This document shows positions 43,135-53,559 of a stretch of 64,000 bases of DNA, piece by piece (the first letter of the stretch is position 1; the number at the start of each line of letters is the position of its first letter). The stretch is taken from the NCBI GenBank assembly GCA_023548195.1, contig JAJHZJ010000008.1, positions 2,745,215 to 2,809,214 of the forward strand. The letters are read 5' to 3'. The notes beneath the pieces are model-generated. The model ran no database searches. It was not told where the DNA came from and saw only the letters and a program-made list of their open reading frames with translations. The translations under genes were made by a program, and so were the position numbers. Source of the DNA: Bettongia penicillata ogilbyi (Eukaryota > Chordata > Mammalia > Diprotodontia > Potoroidae).

Positions 43135-43330
43135 GCAACAGCTTGGGCATCAAAAGACATTTAAATTCCATCACTGATATTTAATGCTGAATGACTCTAA
43201 AGAAGTCACTTCTTTCCCCTGATCCTCGGTTTTCTAATCGGTAGAAGGGGGATAGCAATCCTGTACTACCAGCCCCACAGGATTATTTGAGGAAAGTGCT
43301 TTGTAACCTTAAAACTCAACAATACAGATC
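43135..43330 (+). mobile_element. MIR relic
   Basis: 'gggcatcaaaagacatttaaattcc', 'ctgaatgactctaaagaagtcac', 'ctcggttttctaatcggtagaaggggg', 'aaagtgctttgtaaccttaaaac'. Confidence 0.6.
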
Positions 43331-43604
43331 AGACGCAAATATCCCAAGCCCATTTCTCTGAGCTGTGGGGGAAAGGGAGAGGAGGACAAGGACGAGTCCC
43401 TATCCTCTCTCACATTGGTCAGTGCAAAGAGTAGCCCACAAAGGTAGCAGAAATAGATCAGATCACAGGCAGCCAATCAAGGAGCTAGCCCTTCCTGTGT
43501 GATAGGGGACACTATGTTAGCCATAACATAGTGGGTGTGCTCAAAAGGCCAGCTTGGTTTATAAAAAGCAGAGCTATGATGTACTCTACTTAGGGAAGAA
43601 ATGG
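43331..43604. other. Unassigned sequence
   Basis: Contains 'tttataaaaagcagagc' (43558-43574), TATA-like, but no transcript signal follows. No promoter is claimed. Confidence 0.3.
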
Positions 43605-43805
43605 GATGTGTTGAAAAGAGTACTAGATCTGGAATCAAAGGACCTGTGTTTAAACTCCAGTTCTGTCACTTATTATTACTGAACTTCTGAGACTTTGGGT
43701 GGATCATTTCATCACAATGGGCCTCAATTTCCTTATTTGTAAGAGAAACGAGCTGGATAAGATGCCTGTCTAGATTCTCATCTCCCTTTAGAGCCATAAT
43801 ATGAT
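43605..43805 (+). mobile_element. MIR relic
   Basis: 'ctagatctggaatcaaaggacctgtgtttaaactcc', 'gggtggatcatttcatcac', 'cctcaatttccttatttgtaagagaaacg'. Confidence 0.65.
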
Positions 43806-43989
43806 GGATATCTGAACAATGGTAGTATCCTCTCCACAGGGACTCTTCTGTTCTCTACAAAAGGTCTGTGAAGAAGAGGGCCATCTTTTCTACTCACAAA
43901 TCTGACACAGGTTGAGTTGGGGCAGGGTGGGGATAGTCTTGCCTACTTTTGGATAAGGGCTCTCCTCTCAGTAAGTGGACTAGAAATCA

Positions 43990-44117
43990 GCCCCAATTTG
44001 GGGGAAGATTAGTTAAATTACATGACCCTGAGCAAGTCATTTTATCCCTTTCAGCTTCAGTTTCTTCATCCATAAAACAGTAATGATAATATCCTTTACT
44101 TTATAGCATTGCTGAGA
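43990..44117 (+). mobile_element. MIR relic
   Basis: 'atgaccctgagcaagtcattttatccctttcagcttcagtttcttcatccataaaac' and 'tttatagcattgctgagat'. Confidence 0.6.
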
Positions 44118-44252
44118 TTATATATGTGTGTGTGTGTTTGTGTATGTATCTATATATAAATATATATGTAATTACATCTATACATACATACACACATGCG
44201 CATGTGTGTGTGTGCATGCATGCAAGTGTATGTATGTGTGTGTGTGTGTATA
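44118..44252. repeat. Mixed (TG/TATG/CATA)n microsatellite
   Basis: Alternating purine-pyrimidine repeat of TGTG, TATA, CATACA and GTATG units. Produces spurious cysteine- and tyrosine-rich frames. Confidence 0.9.
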
Positions 44253-44255
44253 TTT

Positions 44256-44520
44256 GGGGCAGCTAGTTAGCAAAGTGGAGAGAGAGCTGTGTCTGGAGTC
44301 AGGAGCACTCATCCTCCTGAGTTCAAATCTGGTCTCAGACATTTAGTAACTGTATGACCCTGGGCAAGTCACTTAACCCTGTTTACCTCAGTTTTTTCAT
44401 CTATAAAATGAGCTGGAGAAGGAAATGGCAAACCACTGTAGTATCTTTGCCAAGAAAATTCCATGGACAGTAAGGTCCATGGAGTCACAAAGAGTCAGAA
44501 GTGATTGAAAAATGATTGAA
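44256..44520 (+). mobile_element. tRNA-headed, RTE-tailed SINE, full length
   Basis: Head 'ggggcagctagttagcaaagtggag', 'gagttcaaatctgg', 'tgaccctgggcaagtcacttaaccctg', 'agtatctttgccaagaaaattcc', tail 'gagtcacaaagagtcagaagtgattgaaa'. The following copy is in opposite orientation. Confidence 0.92.
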
Positions 44521-44554
44521 CATATATAAATATATATTATATACACATATATTA

Positions 44555-44767
44555 TCATGCAGTTATTTAGTTTTCTTGACAAAGATACTGGAATGGTTTG
44601 CCGTTTCCTTCTCCAGCTCATATTTTCAGATGAGAAAACTGAGGTAAATAGGGTTAAATGACTTGCCCAGGGTCATACAGTTACTGAACATCTGAGACTG
44701 AATTTGAACTCTGGTCTTCTTGACTCCAGGCCCAGTATATTATTCACTGAGCCATCTACTTGCCTCC
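44555..44767 (-). mobile_element. tRNA-headed, RTE-tailed SINE, tail-to-tail partner
   Basis: 'ttttcttgacaaagatactggaatggtttgccgtttccttctccagctca', 'gatgagaaaactgaggtaaatagggttaaatgacttgcc', 'attcactgagccatctacttgcc'. Forms an inverted repeat with the copy on its left, separated by about 35 AT-rich bases. Confidence 0.9.
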
Positions 44768-45039
44768 TACACTTCTCTGTAGTGTTGTGTAAATCTTAAA
44801 GTTCTATATAAAAGTCTGCCATGATTATGGTTGCTATAGAGCCATAGTATCATCACAGATGAAGAGCTAGAAGCAGAGGTATGTGGGAACCAGTTTTGAC
44901 CATTATTAAATTTTTAGCATGAGCATTTACATCTCAGAAATCACAGGTTTGTGACTGTTTTGTTGATTGTCTGGACTTTAGAATGAGATGGAGAAAATGT
45001 TAATAATGCAGATTAAAAGTGTGGAGAGTCAGTTGCTAA
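44768..45039. other. Unassigned sequence
   Basis: Nothing recognised. Confidence 0.3.
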
Positions 45040-45150
45040 ACATTTACCAGCACATTCCTGGCTGGAAGGAACCTTAGGGACTATCTAGTTCATTTTAAAG
45101 TCAAAGAACTGAGACCAGAGGAGCTAAATGATTTGCCTAGTGTTACATTT
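45040..45150 (-). mobile_element. MIR relic
   Basis: 'ctggaaggaaccttagggactatctagttc' and 'ctgagaccagaggagctaaatgatttgcctag'. Confidence 0.55.
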
Positions 45151-45269
45151 TTACACAGATATGTATAACCAAATAACCAGTTTTACTTATGGTAATGACA
45201 CGTAGCTTTCACAACTTAATTATAGTTCACAAATTTGCTAACAGTCCTTATACGCAAGAGATACTAACC

Positions 45270-45430
45270 AGCATTTAAAATAAGACAGACATTATCATCA
45301 CCATTTTACAGATGAGGCAACTGAGGTTCAATCAGGTAAAATGCCTGTGTCTACATACCTGATGAATGGCAGGGCTGGGATTCGATGCCAAGGCAGAGTC
45401 TGTCTCACCTCATTACAATACTTTCCCAGC
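45270..45430 (-). mobile_element. MIR relic
   Basis: 'catcaccattttacagatgaggcaactgaggttcaatcagg', 'ggcagggctgggattcgatgcc'. Confidence 0.7.
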
Positions 45431-46190
45431 CACAAAGTGATTTCCAAGCAGATCACACACTATTTGGCTGAATTATTTCCTTCTACAACCTTTCAATGAT
45501 TTTTTTTTTGGCATACAGAAATTATGAAATAGAAATAAGAAGTTTTAATCAATAATAGTGGTTCTCTGCAGTCCTACAGATTGAGCTGTAATATCATCAA
45601 TTATGTATGTCTCCCAGGAGATGGCATGTTTCAGGGGAGTGGAAATTGAATATTGAGGCTTTCCTACTCATTTTCAGTCCAATCTTGTCCAAGACTTTAG
45701 CTTTCCCAGTATTTCTCTTTGCACTCCTTTCCTTCTCCACCATGCCCTAGCAACACAGACCATCAGCATGAAATGAGTCACTAGTTTTCCCTCCAATTCC
45801 CAGGAAATGAGTGTTCTATTTTAACAGCTAGGTTGGCCTAAAATAAACATTGACTTCCTCAAAGTCTATCCATACCGTATATCTGCATTGGGGGAAGTAC
45901 TTAGAAATTAAACTTGTCTTCCTTTTTTAAAATTGTTGCCAGTTGAGCTGCCAGACATGTTCATGATTCAGATCCCAAGCTACCTGCAAAAGAGAAGCTG
46001 AACAATTACCATATTGGTCCCAATATAGGCTGCTCAAGTTGGCTAACCCCCTACCAGGAGAAGAAACACACCATCCAGGTATATACACTATAACACAGTA
46101 TCAATTATAGGCCATTTTCTCTTTGTGTAACAATCTAGATTTGGTGGAACAGGACAGGGGGAAAAGGATGGTTATATTTGGAACTACATA
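45431..46190. other. Unassigned sequence
   Basis: Unique text; no repeat or exon recognised. Confidence 0.35.
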
Positions 46191-46191
46191 C

Positions 46192-46194
<3 letters not shown>

Positions 46195-46236
<42 letters not shown>
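46195..46236. repeat. (TG)n microsatellite
   Basis: 21 uninterrupted TG units followed by an A-run. Confidence 0.95.
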
Positions 46237-46239
<3 letters not shown>

Positions 46240-46314
46240 AAAAAAAATACTTCCCCATTCCAAATGGATTGGTATTCTTGTAGAAATTGTCCTCTATTCA
46301 GGTACCATTAACTC

Positions 46315-46440
46315 AGCAACCTCATAGACCTGTGTTCAAATGACTTCTGAATGGTAATCATTTAACCACTGATCAAATGAGATAATAGATGAAAAAAGTA
46401 CTTAGCACACAGTAAGTGCTATAGGAATGTTTGCTCCCTT
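46315..46440 (+). mobile_element. MIR relic
   Basis: 'ctgtgttcaaatgac', 'gatcaaatgagataatagatg', 'gtacttagcacacagtaagtgctatagg'. Confidence 0.5.
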
Positions 46441-46511
46441 TCCTTCCCTTTCAACACCCTGGGTTTCAGTTTCCATGTCTCTAAAATAAAGGAGCTGTAT
46501 TAACTAGAAGA

Positions 46512-46738
46512 GGGGCAGCTAGGTGGCACAGTGGATAGAGCACCAGACCTGGAGTCAAAAAGCCCTGAATTCTAAGGTGACCTCACACACTTCCTAGCTG
46601 TGTGACCTTGTTTGCCTCAGTTTCCTTTTCTATAAAATGATTTGGAGAAGGAAATGCCAAACCACTCCAGGCTCTGCTGAGAAAACCCCTAATAGGATCA
46701 CAAAGAATTAGATGTGACTGAAGAATAAATTAGCTAAA
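46512..46738 (+). mobile_element. tRNA-headed, RTE-tailed SINE, full length
   Basis: 'ggggcagctaggtggcacagtggatagagcaccagacctggagtc' is a near-consensus head. Body 'ggagaaggaaatgccaaaccactccag'. Tail 'aggatcacaaagaattagatgtgactgaa'. Confidence 0.94.
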
Positions 46739-47594
46739 TAATTTCTGCCGTCCCTTTCAGCCAACAATATGCTGTAAATGTTCATAGGTTCAACATGTAC
46801 AAGGAGCACACTTTTAAATTTAAACTGCATTGTTGACATTTCCTCCAACACCTTCTTATGACAATCAGCAAAATAATCAATCACTCCCTGATTTGTAGTG
46901 TTTGTTGATTCCTGAGGTATAACTGCTCACCCTGAATTTAACAATCGGCTCTTGGCAGCCAGTTCAAGCTGGGTCCAGCACTCCCCTGCTTGCAACTTTA
47001 GGTCTGTGCTCCTCCTAATCTGCAAGTGTCTCTGGTAGAGCTTTAATTGAATCTACTTGCAGAGCTAACTCTGTCCTGTAGGTGGCAGACTAAGTGTAGC
47101 TAACTACAGCAACAAAGTAGCCTGGATATCACTGGAACCTTTCCCATGCTCAGACCGGGACGTTGAATTAAAGGCAAAATTATAGAAAGAAAATGGAGAG
47201 GAGAGGTACAAACAAAGGCGTTAGACAAAATTTAAAGGCATGAGTGATAGCATTGACACAAGAAGAGAGAGAAAAAGAGGGAATGAACAGTGATTGTCCA
47301 ATTCTCCGCAGTTTATCCATGAATATCAGACTTATTGATCTGTATGGGTAGAGCCACAGGGTGTACCAAACCCTAATTTTTGTCTCAGCACATGTTTTTT
47401 TTAAATTTGTGTCTCATTTCCAAGATTTATGTTTTAAAGTAAAATTTAATTAACTTTTCAAATTTAAGTTCAGTCAAATTTTGGTTTCAGTTTGATGGAT
47501 ATATGAAAAATAATGTCCTTTATGATTATACAGTAAGTATTTGCTTCAAAAAAAATTCCACGAGTGTTTCTTCTAATGAAATATGTCCCACCTA
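46739..47594. other. Unique block, candidate conserved noncoding element
   Basis: About 850 bp without recognised repeats. The core at 46780-47200 is irregular text with balanced composition and no open frame. Candidate regulatory DNA only. Confidence 0.3.
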
Positions 47595-47790
47595 TGATTG
47601 GACTCTTGGAACTTCAGACGTGAAAGGAATAACCCCTTCATTTCACAGGAGAGGAAGATAAAACTCAGAGACCAAATGACTTGTTTCATTATTCAGGAAA
47701 CATTTATTAAGCAGATATCAATGCTAGGCACTGGTGATAGAAAGATAAAATGGAAACAGTTCTTGCCTTTAAGGAATTCCACAGGATCAT
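47595..47790. mobile_element. MIR relic plus ancient repeat start
   Basis: 'ggaataaccccttcatttcacaggagaggaagataaaactcagag' (antisense MIR), followed by 'aacatttattaagcagatatcaatgctaggcactggtgatag' and 'cttgcctttaaggaattcc' (unassigned family, sense). Confidence 0.45.
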
Positions 47791-48114
47791 GGGCGGGGAT
47801 TTGGCCCCGAGACATCCTAAAGCAAAGATGGAGAGCAAGGATGGGCTCCTGAGTTCTCATTCCTGTTACAAGGGAAAGGTTGCTGTGGTTATGAGCAGTG
47901 GGGTCAATCTCAAGTAGAAATAGAGGCCACCAATCCATACATAAGGGTTCCAGAGACTACGTATTGACAGTTTAAAAGATGTAATATTATCCATGTTTTA
48001 TTGTAACTGTTTATTTATTACATGTTTCCCTATTTCCATCTAGTTCAGGCCACACAAGGGGGTGATAGGCTGTATTTGGCCCAAACCCTGCACTGGACAT
48101 GTCTGAAGGATTTA
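47791..48114. other. Unassigned sequence
   Basis: Nothing recognised with confidence. Confidence 0.3.
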
Positions 48115-48340
48115 AAGTTAAAGATTACCACTTATTACTCAAATGACTGAACAAACTATATGGTCTCAGTCTCAGTTTTCTCAACTGTAAAATGGACCTA
48201 GCAGTATTTGCATTATTTCACTTCACAAGATTGTTATGGGGCATCAAATGATGCAATTTATGTGTGAATTTTGTAAATTGTAAAAGAATTATAAAAAATT
48301 GTTTAAAAAATCATAAAAGAGCTATATAAATGTGAGTCAT
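48115..48340 (+). mobile_element. MIR relic
   Basis: 'ctcagtctcagttttctcaactgtaaaatggacc', 'cttcacaagattgttatggggcatcaaatgatg'. Confidence 0.6.
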
Positions 48341-48719
48341 CTCTGTTAATGTTATGACAAAAAAATAGTGGGGGGAGGGAGGAAGATAGGATTTCCATAA
48401 CCACCCAACCTAAGAGATTAAAGAGAAGCTAAAAGCTTTCGATACAGAGATAAGGTCAGAAAAAAGACAAGGAGTGAGACAAGGACTGGGGACAGATTTG
48501 GAAAAAATAAGATCTAGTTCCTAATATGACTTTCTCTGAGAACAGTCTTCAAAGCTATCTTTTATTCTAAGTAGCCAAATGCTTTTATTAAAAAAATGAA
48601 TAATGGACAAATTATAATTCTCTATATTTTAGAGTGAATCGTGACTGCTGAGATATAATCTGCTAGAGAAAATGTTGTGCAGAAATCTGCAGACTCTGTT
48701 ACATTAAATAGACTATTCT
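48341..48719. other. Unassigned sequence
   Basis: Nothing recognised. Confidence 0.3.
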
Positions 48720-48870
48720 CTAATTCAATGCAACAAACATTTACTAAGTGCCTATGACAAGTCAGGCATTGTGCTGAGCACTGGGGATACAATTAATAAA
48801 AAGAAAAAATGTCCCTGCCCTCAACAAACTTACAGTCTAATGGGGAGAGAACACACAAAAAGAGGCAAGA
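48720..48870 (+). mobile_element. Ancient interspersed repeat, family unassigned
   Basis: 'caacaaacatttactaagtgcctatgacaagtcaggcattgtgctgagcactggggatacaattaa', 'ccctgccctcaacaaacttacagtctaatggggaga'. The best preserved 5' part of this family in the window. Confidence 0.6.
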
Positions 48871-48900
48871 AGTTGTGTGGGAGGGTGGGGCACATGGGAT

Positions 48901-48924
48901 GTGTGCGTGTGTGTGTGTGTGTGT
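48901..48924. repeat. (TG)n microsatellite, short
   Basis: 12 TG units with one GC interruption. Confidence 0.9.
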
Positions 48925-49474
48925 TGTTTTGTGGAACTGAAATCAGGCAAGGTAGGAGATACAAAGTGGAGTGAGCTGAGAGTCCAGTTTCTACCCTCTA
49001 TAAAGCAAGGCATTGGGAGGAATTTGGTACTCTTCCCTCCAGTCCTCCAAACAGAGGAGGGAGAAGGCTGAGGGAGGTAGAATTGATCTAGGATTAAGTG
49101 ATGAACTTATCCTAGGAGAGGCATCTTGTTCTTTGGAGTTGAAACCAGGCAGGGAAGCCAATGGAATATGGAATAACAATTTTGTCAAAAGTAGATGAAT
49201 TAATAGTTATTTTCTAAAACTTTTTCAGTCACCATATTTTTTTTAAAGTACCAGCCATGATATTTCCCATTCTTTTAGAATTTCGCCCTTCTTTGAGATG
49301 TCTTTAAAATTAATGTGTTCCTTTAAAATTAAATGTTTGGTCAGTTACTCTTTTTGACTTCTTAAGTTTCTTTTTGTTTCCTCAAGTACTAAGCTGGGTA
49401 TTGAGGTGGTAGAGGCCCCCCCACATTTGAGAATATATTACCTTTGAAAGGCTGGCAGATCCGTTCCAATTTGT
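48925..49474. other. Unassigned sequence
   Basis: No repeat or exon recognised. Confidence 0.3.
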
Positions 49475-49720
49475 GGTGAAATGTATAGAGCTTTGGACTT
49501 GGAATCAGAAAGAGTTCTGATCCTTATTTAGACACTTTGTAGCTGTGTGACCTTTGATAAATCACTTAATCTCAGTCTCAGTCTTGTTGTGTGTAACATG
49601 TGGATAATAATAGTATCTCCCTCACAGGATTTTGTGAGGATCAGATGGGATAATGTACACAAAGTGCTTTACAGACCTTAAAGTACTGTATTAATATCAG
49701 TTATTAGTTAATTTCATATA
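49475..49720 (+). mobile_element. CORE-SINE
   Basis: 'gtatagagctttggacttggaatcagaaagag', 'tagctgtgtgacctttgataaatcac', 'ctcacaggattttgtgaggatcag', 'aaagtgctttacagaccttaaagtac'. A separate tail-like piece ('tcatctgcactggtggagggatag') follows at 49737. Confidence 0.8.
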
Positions 49721-50075
49721 CAAATGCTCTAGCTTGTCATCTGCACTGGTGGAGGGATAGCTGCACTACTGCATCTATTCAATTACTAAAGTAAGACCTA
49801 GGATTATTTATTTCTTTTTTTAGAAAGTTTTGAGAGCTGTTGTTTTTTTATATTATAATCATTTCCCAATTATATCATGCTTAAATTCTCTCTTGTTAAA
49901 AAAAAAAAAAGGAAGGAAAGAAAGAAATTCATAAAAATCCTCTGGCAAAAGGATCATGTCTGATAGTATATGACACATTCTGTGCCTATAGCCCCTGCCT
50001 CTCTGTTAAGATGATAATGTGTTTCACTATTTTTTCTGATCAGTTGTTCCTGACAAATCAATAGCCCTATTAAAA
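49721..50075. other. Unassigned sequence
   Basis: A-run at 49900-49911; otherwise nothing. Confidence 0.3.
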
Positions 50076-50188
50076 TCTCTCTCTCTTCCTCCCTTTCTCT
50101 CTCCCTCTCTCTGTCTCTCCCCCCTCTCTCCCTCTCCCCTTCTCTCTTCCTCTCCCTCTCCCCCACCCCTCTCTCTCTCCTCTCTCTA
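50076..50188. repeat. (TC)n-rich homopyrimidine tract
   Basis: About 113 bases almost purely C and T on the + strand with two interruptions. Mirror-like stretches could adopt H-DNA. Confidence 0.9.
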
Positions 50189-51800
50189 GCACATGGGAAT
50201 TTTTTATAAAGTTTCAGATATCTTGTTTTTTAAGTTAAAGAAAGGATTATAATTTCTCTTACTGATTGATGGATTTATCCAGCTGCTAATGGAGAACCCA
50301 GGAAATACAGAGATATTAATTGGCAGGGCGCCAAAAGCCTGGGCCAATTGGAAGAAAAAGAGGAATATTTACAGGGTATAGAAAACCCATGGTGCCTTGC
50401 TTTAGTTTTTTCATATGACGAGTGTGTACGTTTAACTCAGGGGAGCTGTGATGAGTGTGGCAAATGAGTCACAAGACACGACCATTGCTACAGTTCAGTT
50501 CATGATATATCTGTTCACTGACCCCTATGAACCATCAGAAAAAAAAGGAGAATTAAATTCATTTTTTTGAACTTCTTGCAGGAATAATCAAGTCTATTTG
50601 GGGCTTTATCCCCTTTGGACAGAATGGAGCTTAAGAAAAAGATGGAAATAAATGGTCACCAATTTCCTCCTGTTCACTTTAAAGGCATAAGAGAACACTG
50701 ATGACATCCTTATGGACCATCATGCCAGAGTTATGGTAAAAAGAGGACCACATTGAGCTTTATTTGAATTCTGATTATGTATTTTTCTAGCTGGGTGACC
50801 TTGGACAAGTGATTTAAACTCTTTGAGCCTCAGTCTCCTCATTGGTAAAATGAGGTAGTTTCACTCAATAATCTCTATAGCTGTTTCTGAATCTACCTTT
50901 CTTGAGCTGGAGTACAGGTGCTTTGAATTGGCATTCATTCCACCGACATTTCCCTGAGTACCTACTCTGGGTTCCACTAATAGCTGTTCTGCTTGGAAAG
51001 CCAAAGGTGACAAGCCTGCCACAATTTTTCTTCTTCTAACGGGTAAGATGCCCAGGAGTAGCTTTGAAAATCATTTCACGAGGAGCAAGGAGCAAAACTG
51101 ACTAACCCAAGAAGTTTTTTCATGGTTAGGATCAGAACACATTAATGCTAATGAAAACAGAAAGCAGACCTCTTCTGACATATTTTATACTGTTTAAAGA
51201 CAAACATTTGTGCACTGCATGCCGCCAATGGATTTAAACTCCAACGAGGACTTTATAAGCCATCTGCTAGTCTCCTAATGAGGCTAGTAACTACCATTGT
51301 TTACAGTCAGGCACCAGGGGTCATGGTATTTGTTGGAATGCATCATTGCAGAAAGTAAAAGAGCCTTTTTTTCACAAAGGCTAATTACATTTACAATAAA
51401 ATAACGCATCTCTGAAAAAAAATCTTTTGAGGTCTGCAGAGGGGCCCAAACTTGGCACAGCAATCACCAGCAGTAGTGCCCAGTCTGTTTTCATTTACTG
51501 AATCTGGATTACAGAAACCAATCATAATTAATGGTTAACAATACGAGCAGTCACCGATGATGCCTCTGCTTCCGATCACTTAATCACAAGATGCTTCCCC
51601 TGCCATCTGGATCTCTAGGATGCTGGATGGGACATGTTCACATTCCTTCTCTAATTCTTGGCAAGACTCACAAGTGGGTGGCAGTGGCAGTTTTTAATAA
51701 GGTTAAAGCTTGGCCTTGATAATGATCAAAACTGAACCAGGGGATTTGGTGAAGATAGTTGGAGCATAAGTAGACCAACTCACAAAAAAGAGCCAGAGCA
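50189..51800. other. Unique block, strongest candidate conserved noncoding region
   Basis: Apart from an old MIR at about 50755-50885 ('agctgggtgaccttggacaagtgatt', 'gcctcagtctcctcattggtaaaatgagg'), 1.6 kb holds no recognised repeat. The 51040-51660 part has high word complexity, retained CpGs and AT-rich transcription-factor-like cores (taattacatt, ataattaatgg, ggttaac), with no open frame. Such text is typical of developmental enhancers, but conservation is not testable here. Confidence 0.35.
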
Positions 51801-51810
51801 AATGGTCCAG

Positions 51811-52014
51811 CAGGGATGGGGAACCTACAACCTGGAGGCCACATATGGCATTCTAGGTCCTCAGGTGGGGCCTTTTGACCGAGTCCAAGTTTTATAGAAC
51901 AAATCCCTTTTATTAAAGGGCTTTGTTCTGTGAAGTTTGGATTCAGTCAAAGGGCTGCACTTGAGGACCTAGAATGTCACATGTGACCTCAAGGCTGTAG
52001 GTTCCTCATTGCTG
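51811..52014. mobile_element. Palindromic hAT-type MITE, copy 2
   Basis: Left end CAGGGATGGGGAACCT and right end AGGTTCCTCATTGCTG are inverted. Centre '...agaacaaatccc...gggctttgttctgt...'. AAATGGTCCAG occurs immediately before the element (51800-51810) and again at 52017-52027, so TGGTCCAG is a probable 8-bp hAT target duplication, with the right end uncertain by about five bases. Same family as 872-1052 but somewhat longer. Confidence 0.82.
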
Positions 52015-52027
52015 GGAAATGGTCCAG

Positions 52028-52200
52028 TCATAGAATCAGACATTTAGAGATAGAAGGGACCTAGGAAACTATGTAGTCCAGCCCCTTCTTTTCCTACATG
52101 AGAAATAAGAGAGGTTAAGTGATGGGACCATACACCTAGGTAGCGAAGGTCAGAGGTCCTTTGAGTTGAAAAGCTAGTGCTCTTTCCATTGTTCTAGGTT
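52028..52200 (-). mobile_element. MIR relic
   Basis: 'agagatagaagggacctaggaaactatgtagtccagcccc', 'gagaggttaagtgatgggacc', 'gctagtgctctttccattgttctagg'. Confidence 0.6.
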
Positions 52201-52254
52201 GTCTGCCATCTCTTAACTACATAGTTAACCATCAAAATGACAGCAACATTGATA

Positions 52255-52335
52255 GAGGCTGTGTGGTCCAGGGGAAAGCATACTGGTAGTAGAGTCAACA
52301 AACCTGGGTCTAATTCCTGCCACTGACCAAGGCAC
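52255..52335 (+). mobile_element. MIR head fragment
   Basis: 'aggctgtgtggtccaggggaaagcatactggtagtagagtcaacaaacctgggtctaattcctgccactgac'. Confidence 0.5.
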
Positions 52336-52339
52336 TCCC

Positions 52340-53105
52340 AGTATTCTCATGTCCAGCATGACATCCTCTTCCTCTTTCCCTCTGCCTCCTGCCTTCCCTG
52401 GCTTACTTCAAATCTCAGCTAAATTGACCTTTAGTAAGAAGCTTTCCCCAATCATCCTTAAAGCTAGTGCCTTGCCTCTAATGTTCTCTCCAGTTTATCC
52501 TGCATATATCATATGTGTCCATGTTTGTGTGTTGTTCCCATTACAGTCTCAGCTCTGATGGCAGGAATGTTTTTTTTTTTTAATATACCCAGCACTGAGC
52601 ACAGTGACTGACTGTATCACCCAGGAAATATTTACAGAACCAAGGGTGACTATGAATGGGCTGGCATAAGTCTGAATTGCAAAGTATAAAAGACTCTCCA
52701 TATAGAAAGCAGAAGGACACCAGAAATTCAAATCCCAAAACCAGAAAGCCAAATCAGTCATAGTAACCAGGAAGTCAACACACATTAACACCACTTTCCA
52801 AGCCTTCCCCATCCTTCTGGAGCCTTCCCACAAACAAATAAACACTTAGGAGCCTAGCTGTGTGCTGGCCTGCATCCTCTCCTCCCTCCACTCTAACTGC
52901 TCTCACCAACTTCCTCCCCGCTCTGCTCCATGCTTTCTGTTCTACTCATTCAGCAAGCTCCTCCCCACATGTGACTTAGACTTCCCTGTGATTTAAGCAA
53001 GTCACATGGGCTTATTAATGAATGGGAAAGATCTTCCCACTTAAATTACCATTACATTGGCCCAGAGTAGTAGGCACTTAATAAATGATTGTTGACTTAC
53101 TGACT
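52340..53105 (+). mobile_element. L2 3' end split by an LTR
   Basis: Left part 52340-52612: 'aaatctcagctaaattgacctttagtaagaagctttccccaatcatcc', 'cagctctgatggcaggaatg', 'acccagcactgagcacagtgactgac'. Right part 53057-53105: 'ttggcccagagtagtaggcacttaataaatgattgttgacttact'. Joined, they give a normal L2 terminus. The segment between is the LTR. Confidence 0.8.
52613..53056 (-). mobile_element. Solo ERV LTR inside L2
   Basis: 444 bp, + strand from TGTATCACCC to CCATTACA, i.e. TG...CA on either strand. Same family as 1603-1923 and 53835-54285 (shared 'gaatgggctggcataag'-like, 'aaagccaaatcagtcatagtaac' and 'attaatgaatgggaaagatcttccc' blocks). CTGAC before and TTGGC after are a plausible decayed 5-bp duplication of the L2 word 'ctggc'. 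No internal viral sequence. Confidence 0.78.
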
Positions 53106-53119
53106 TAAATCCTCTGATA

Positions 53120-53330
53120 TATATAGGGCTTTAAATTTCCCAGAGAGTTTCACTTATGTCATTTGATTTGAGCCTCACAATGGCCATGTGAGATAGAAAC
53201 TAGACCTGTCATTATTCTCATTTTGCAGATGAGGACACTGAAGCTCAGAGAAATAAGATAACTAATCTAGGGTCACACAGCTATTAAGTGTATGACAGGA
53301 TTCAAACCCAGAATTTTTCATTTTAAATAT
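53120..53330 (-). mobile_element. MIR relic
   Basis: 'atttgatttgagcctcacaatggccatgtgag', 'cattttgcagatgaggacactgaagctcagag', 'ctagggtcacacagctattaagtg'. Confidence 0.75.
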
Positions 53331-53354
53331 ATAAGAGGATTACAATGAGGCCCA

Positions 53355-53470
53355 TAATCTCGAAGGGGTTAAAGTTCCTCTTTTTTGTGTGTTATGGTGA
53401 AGTCTATGGACTCATTCTGAGAATAATGGGTCCATGAACTTCCCCATCTTTTTTAGAGTTTGACTTGATT
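53355..53470 (+). mobile_element. Ancient DNA-transposon-like relic
   Basis: 'ccataatctcgaaggggtt', 'gttatggtgaagtctatggactcattctgagaataatgggtcc'. Same pattern as 1340-1545 and 34680-34790. Confidence 0.4.
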
Positions 53471-53559
53471 ATCTGGTGGATTATTCCTGGACTATTTCTG
53501 TCAATAAACTAGGATTTTTACTTCCTTCAAACTCCCTAATCCTTCTAACTTTTCCTCCA

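Noticed and set aside
43550..43580. TATA-like 'tttataaaaagcagagc' as a promoter
   Set aside because: No initiator, CpG enrichment, downstream exon or conserved frame near it.
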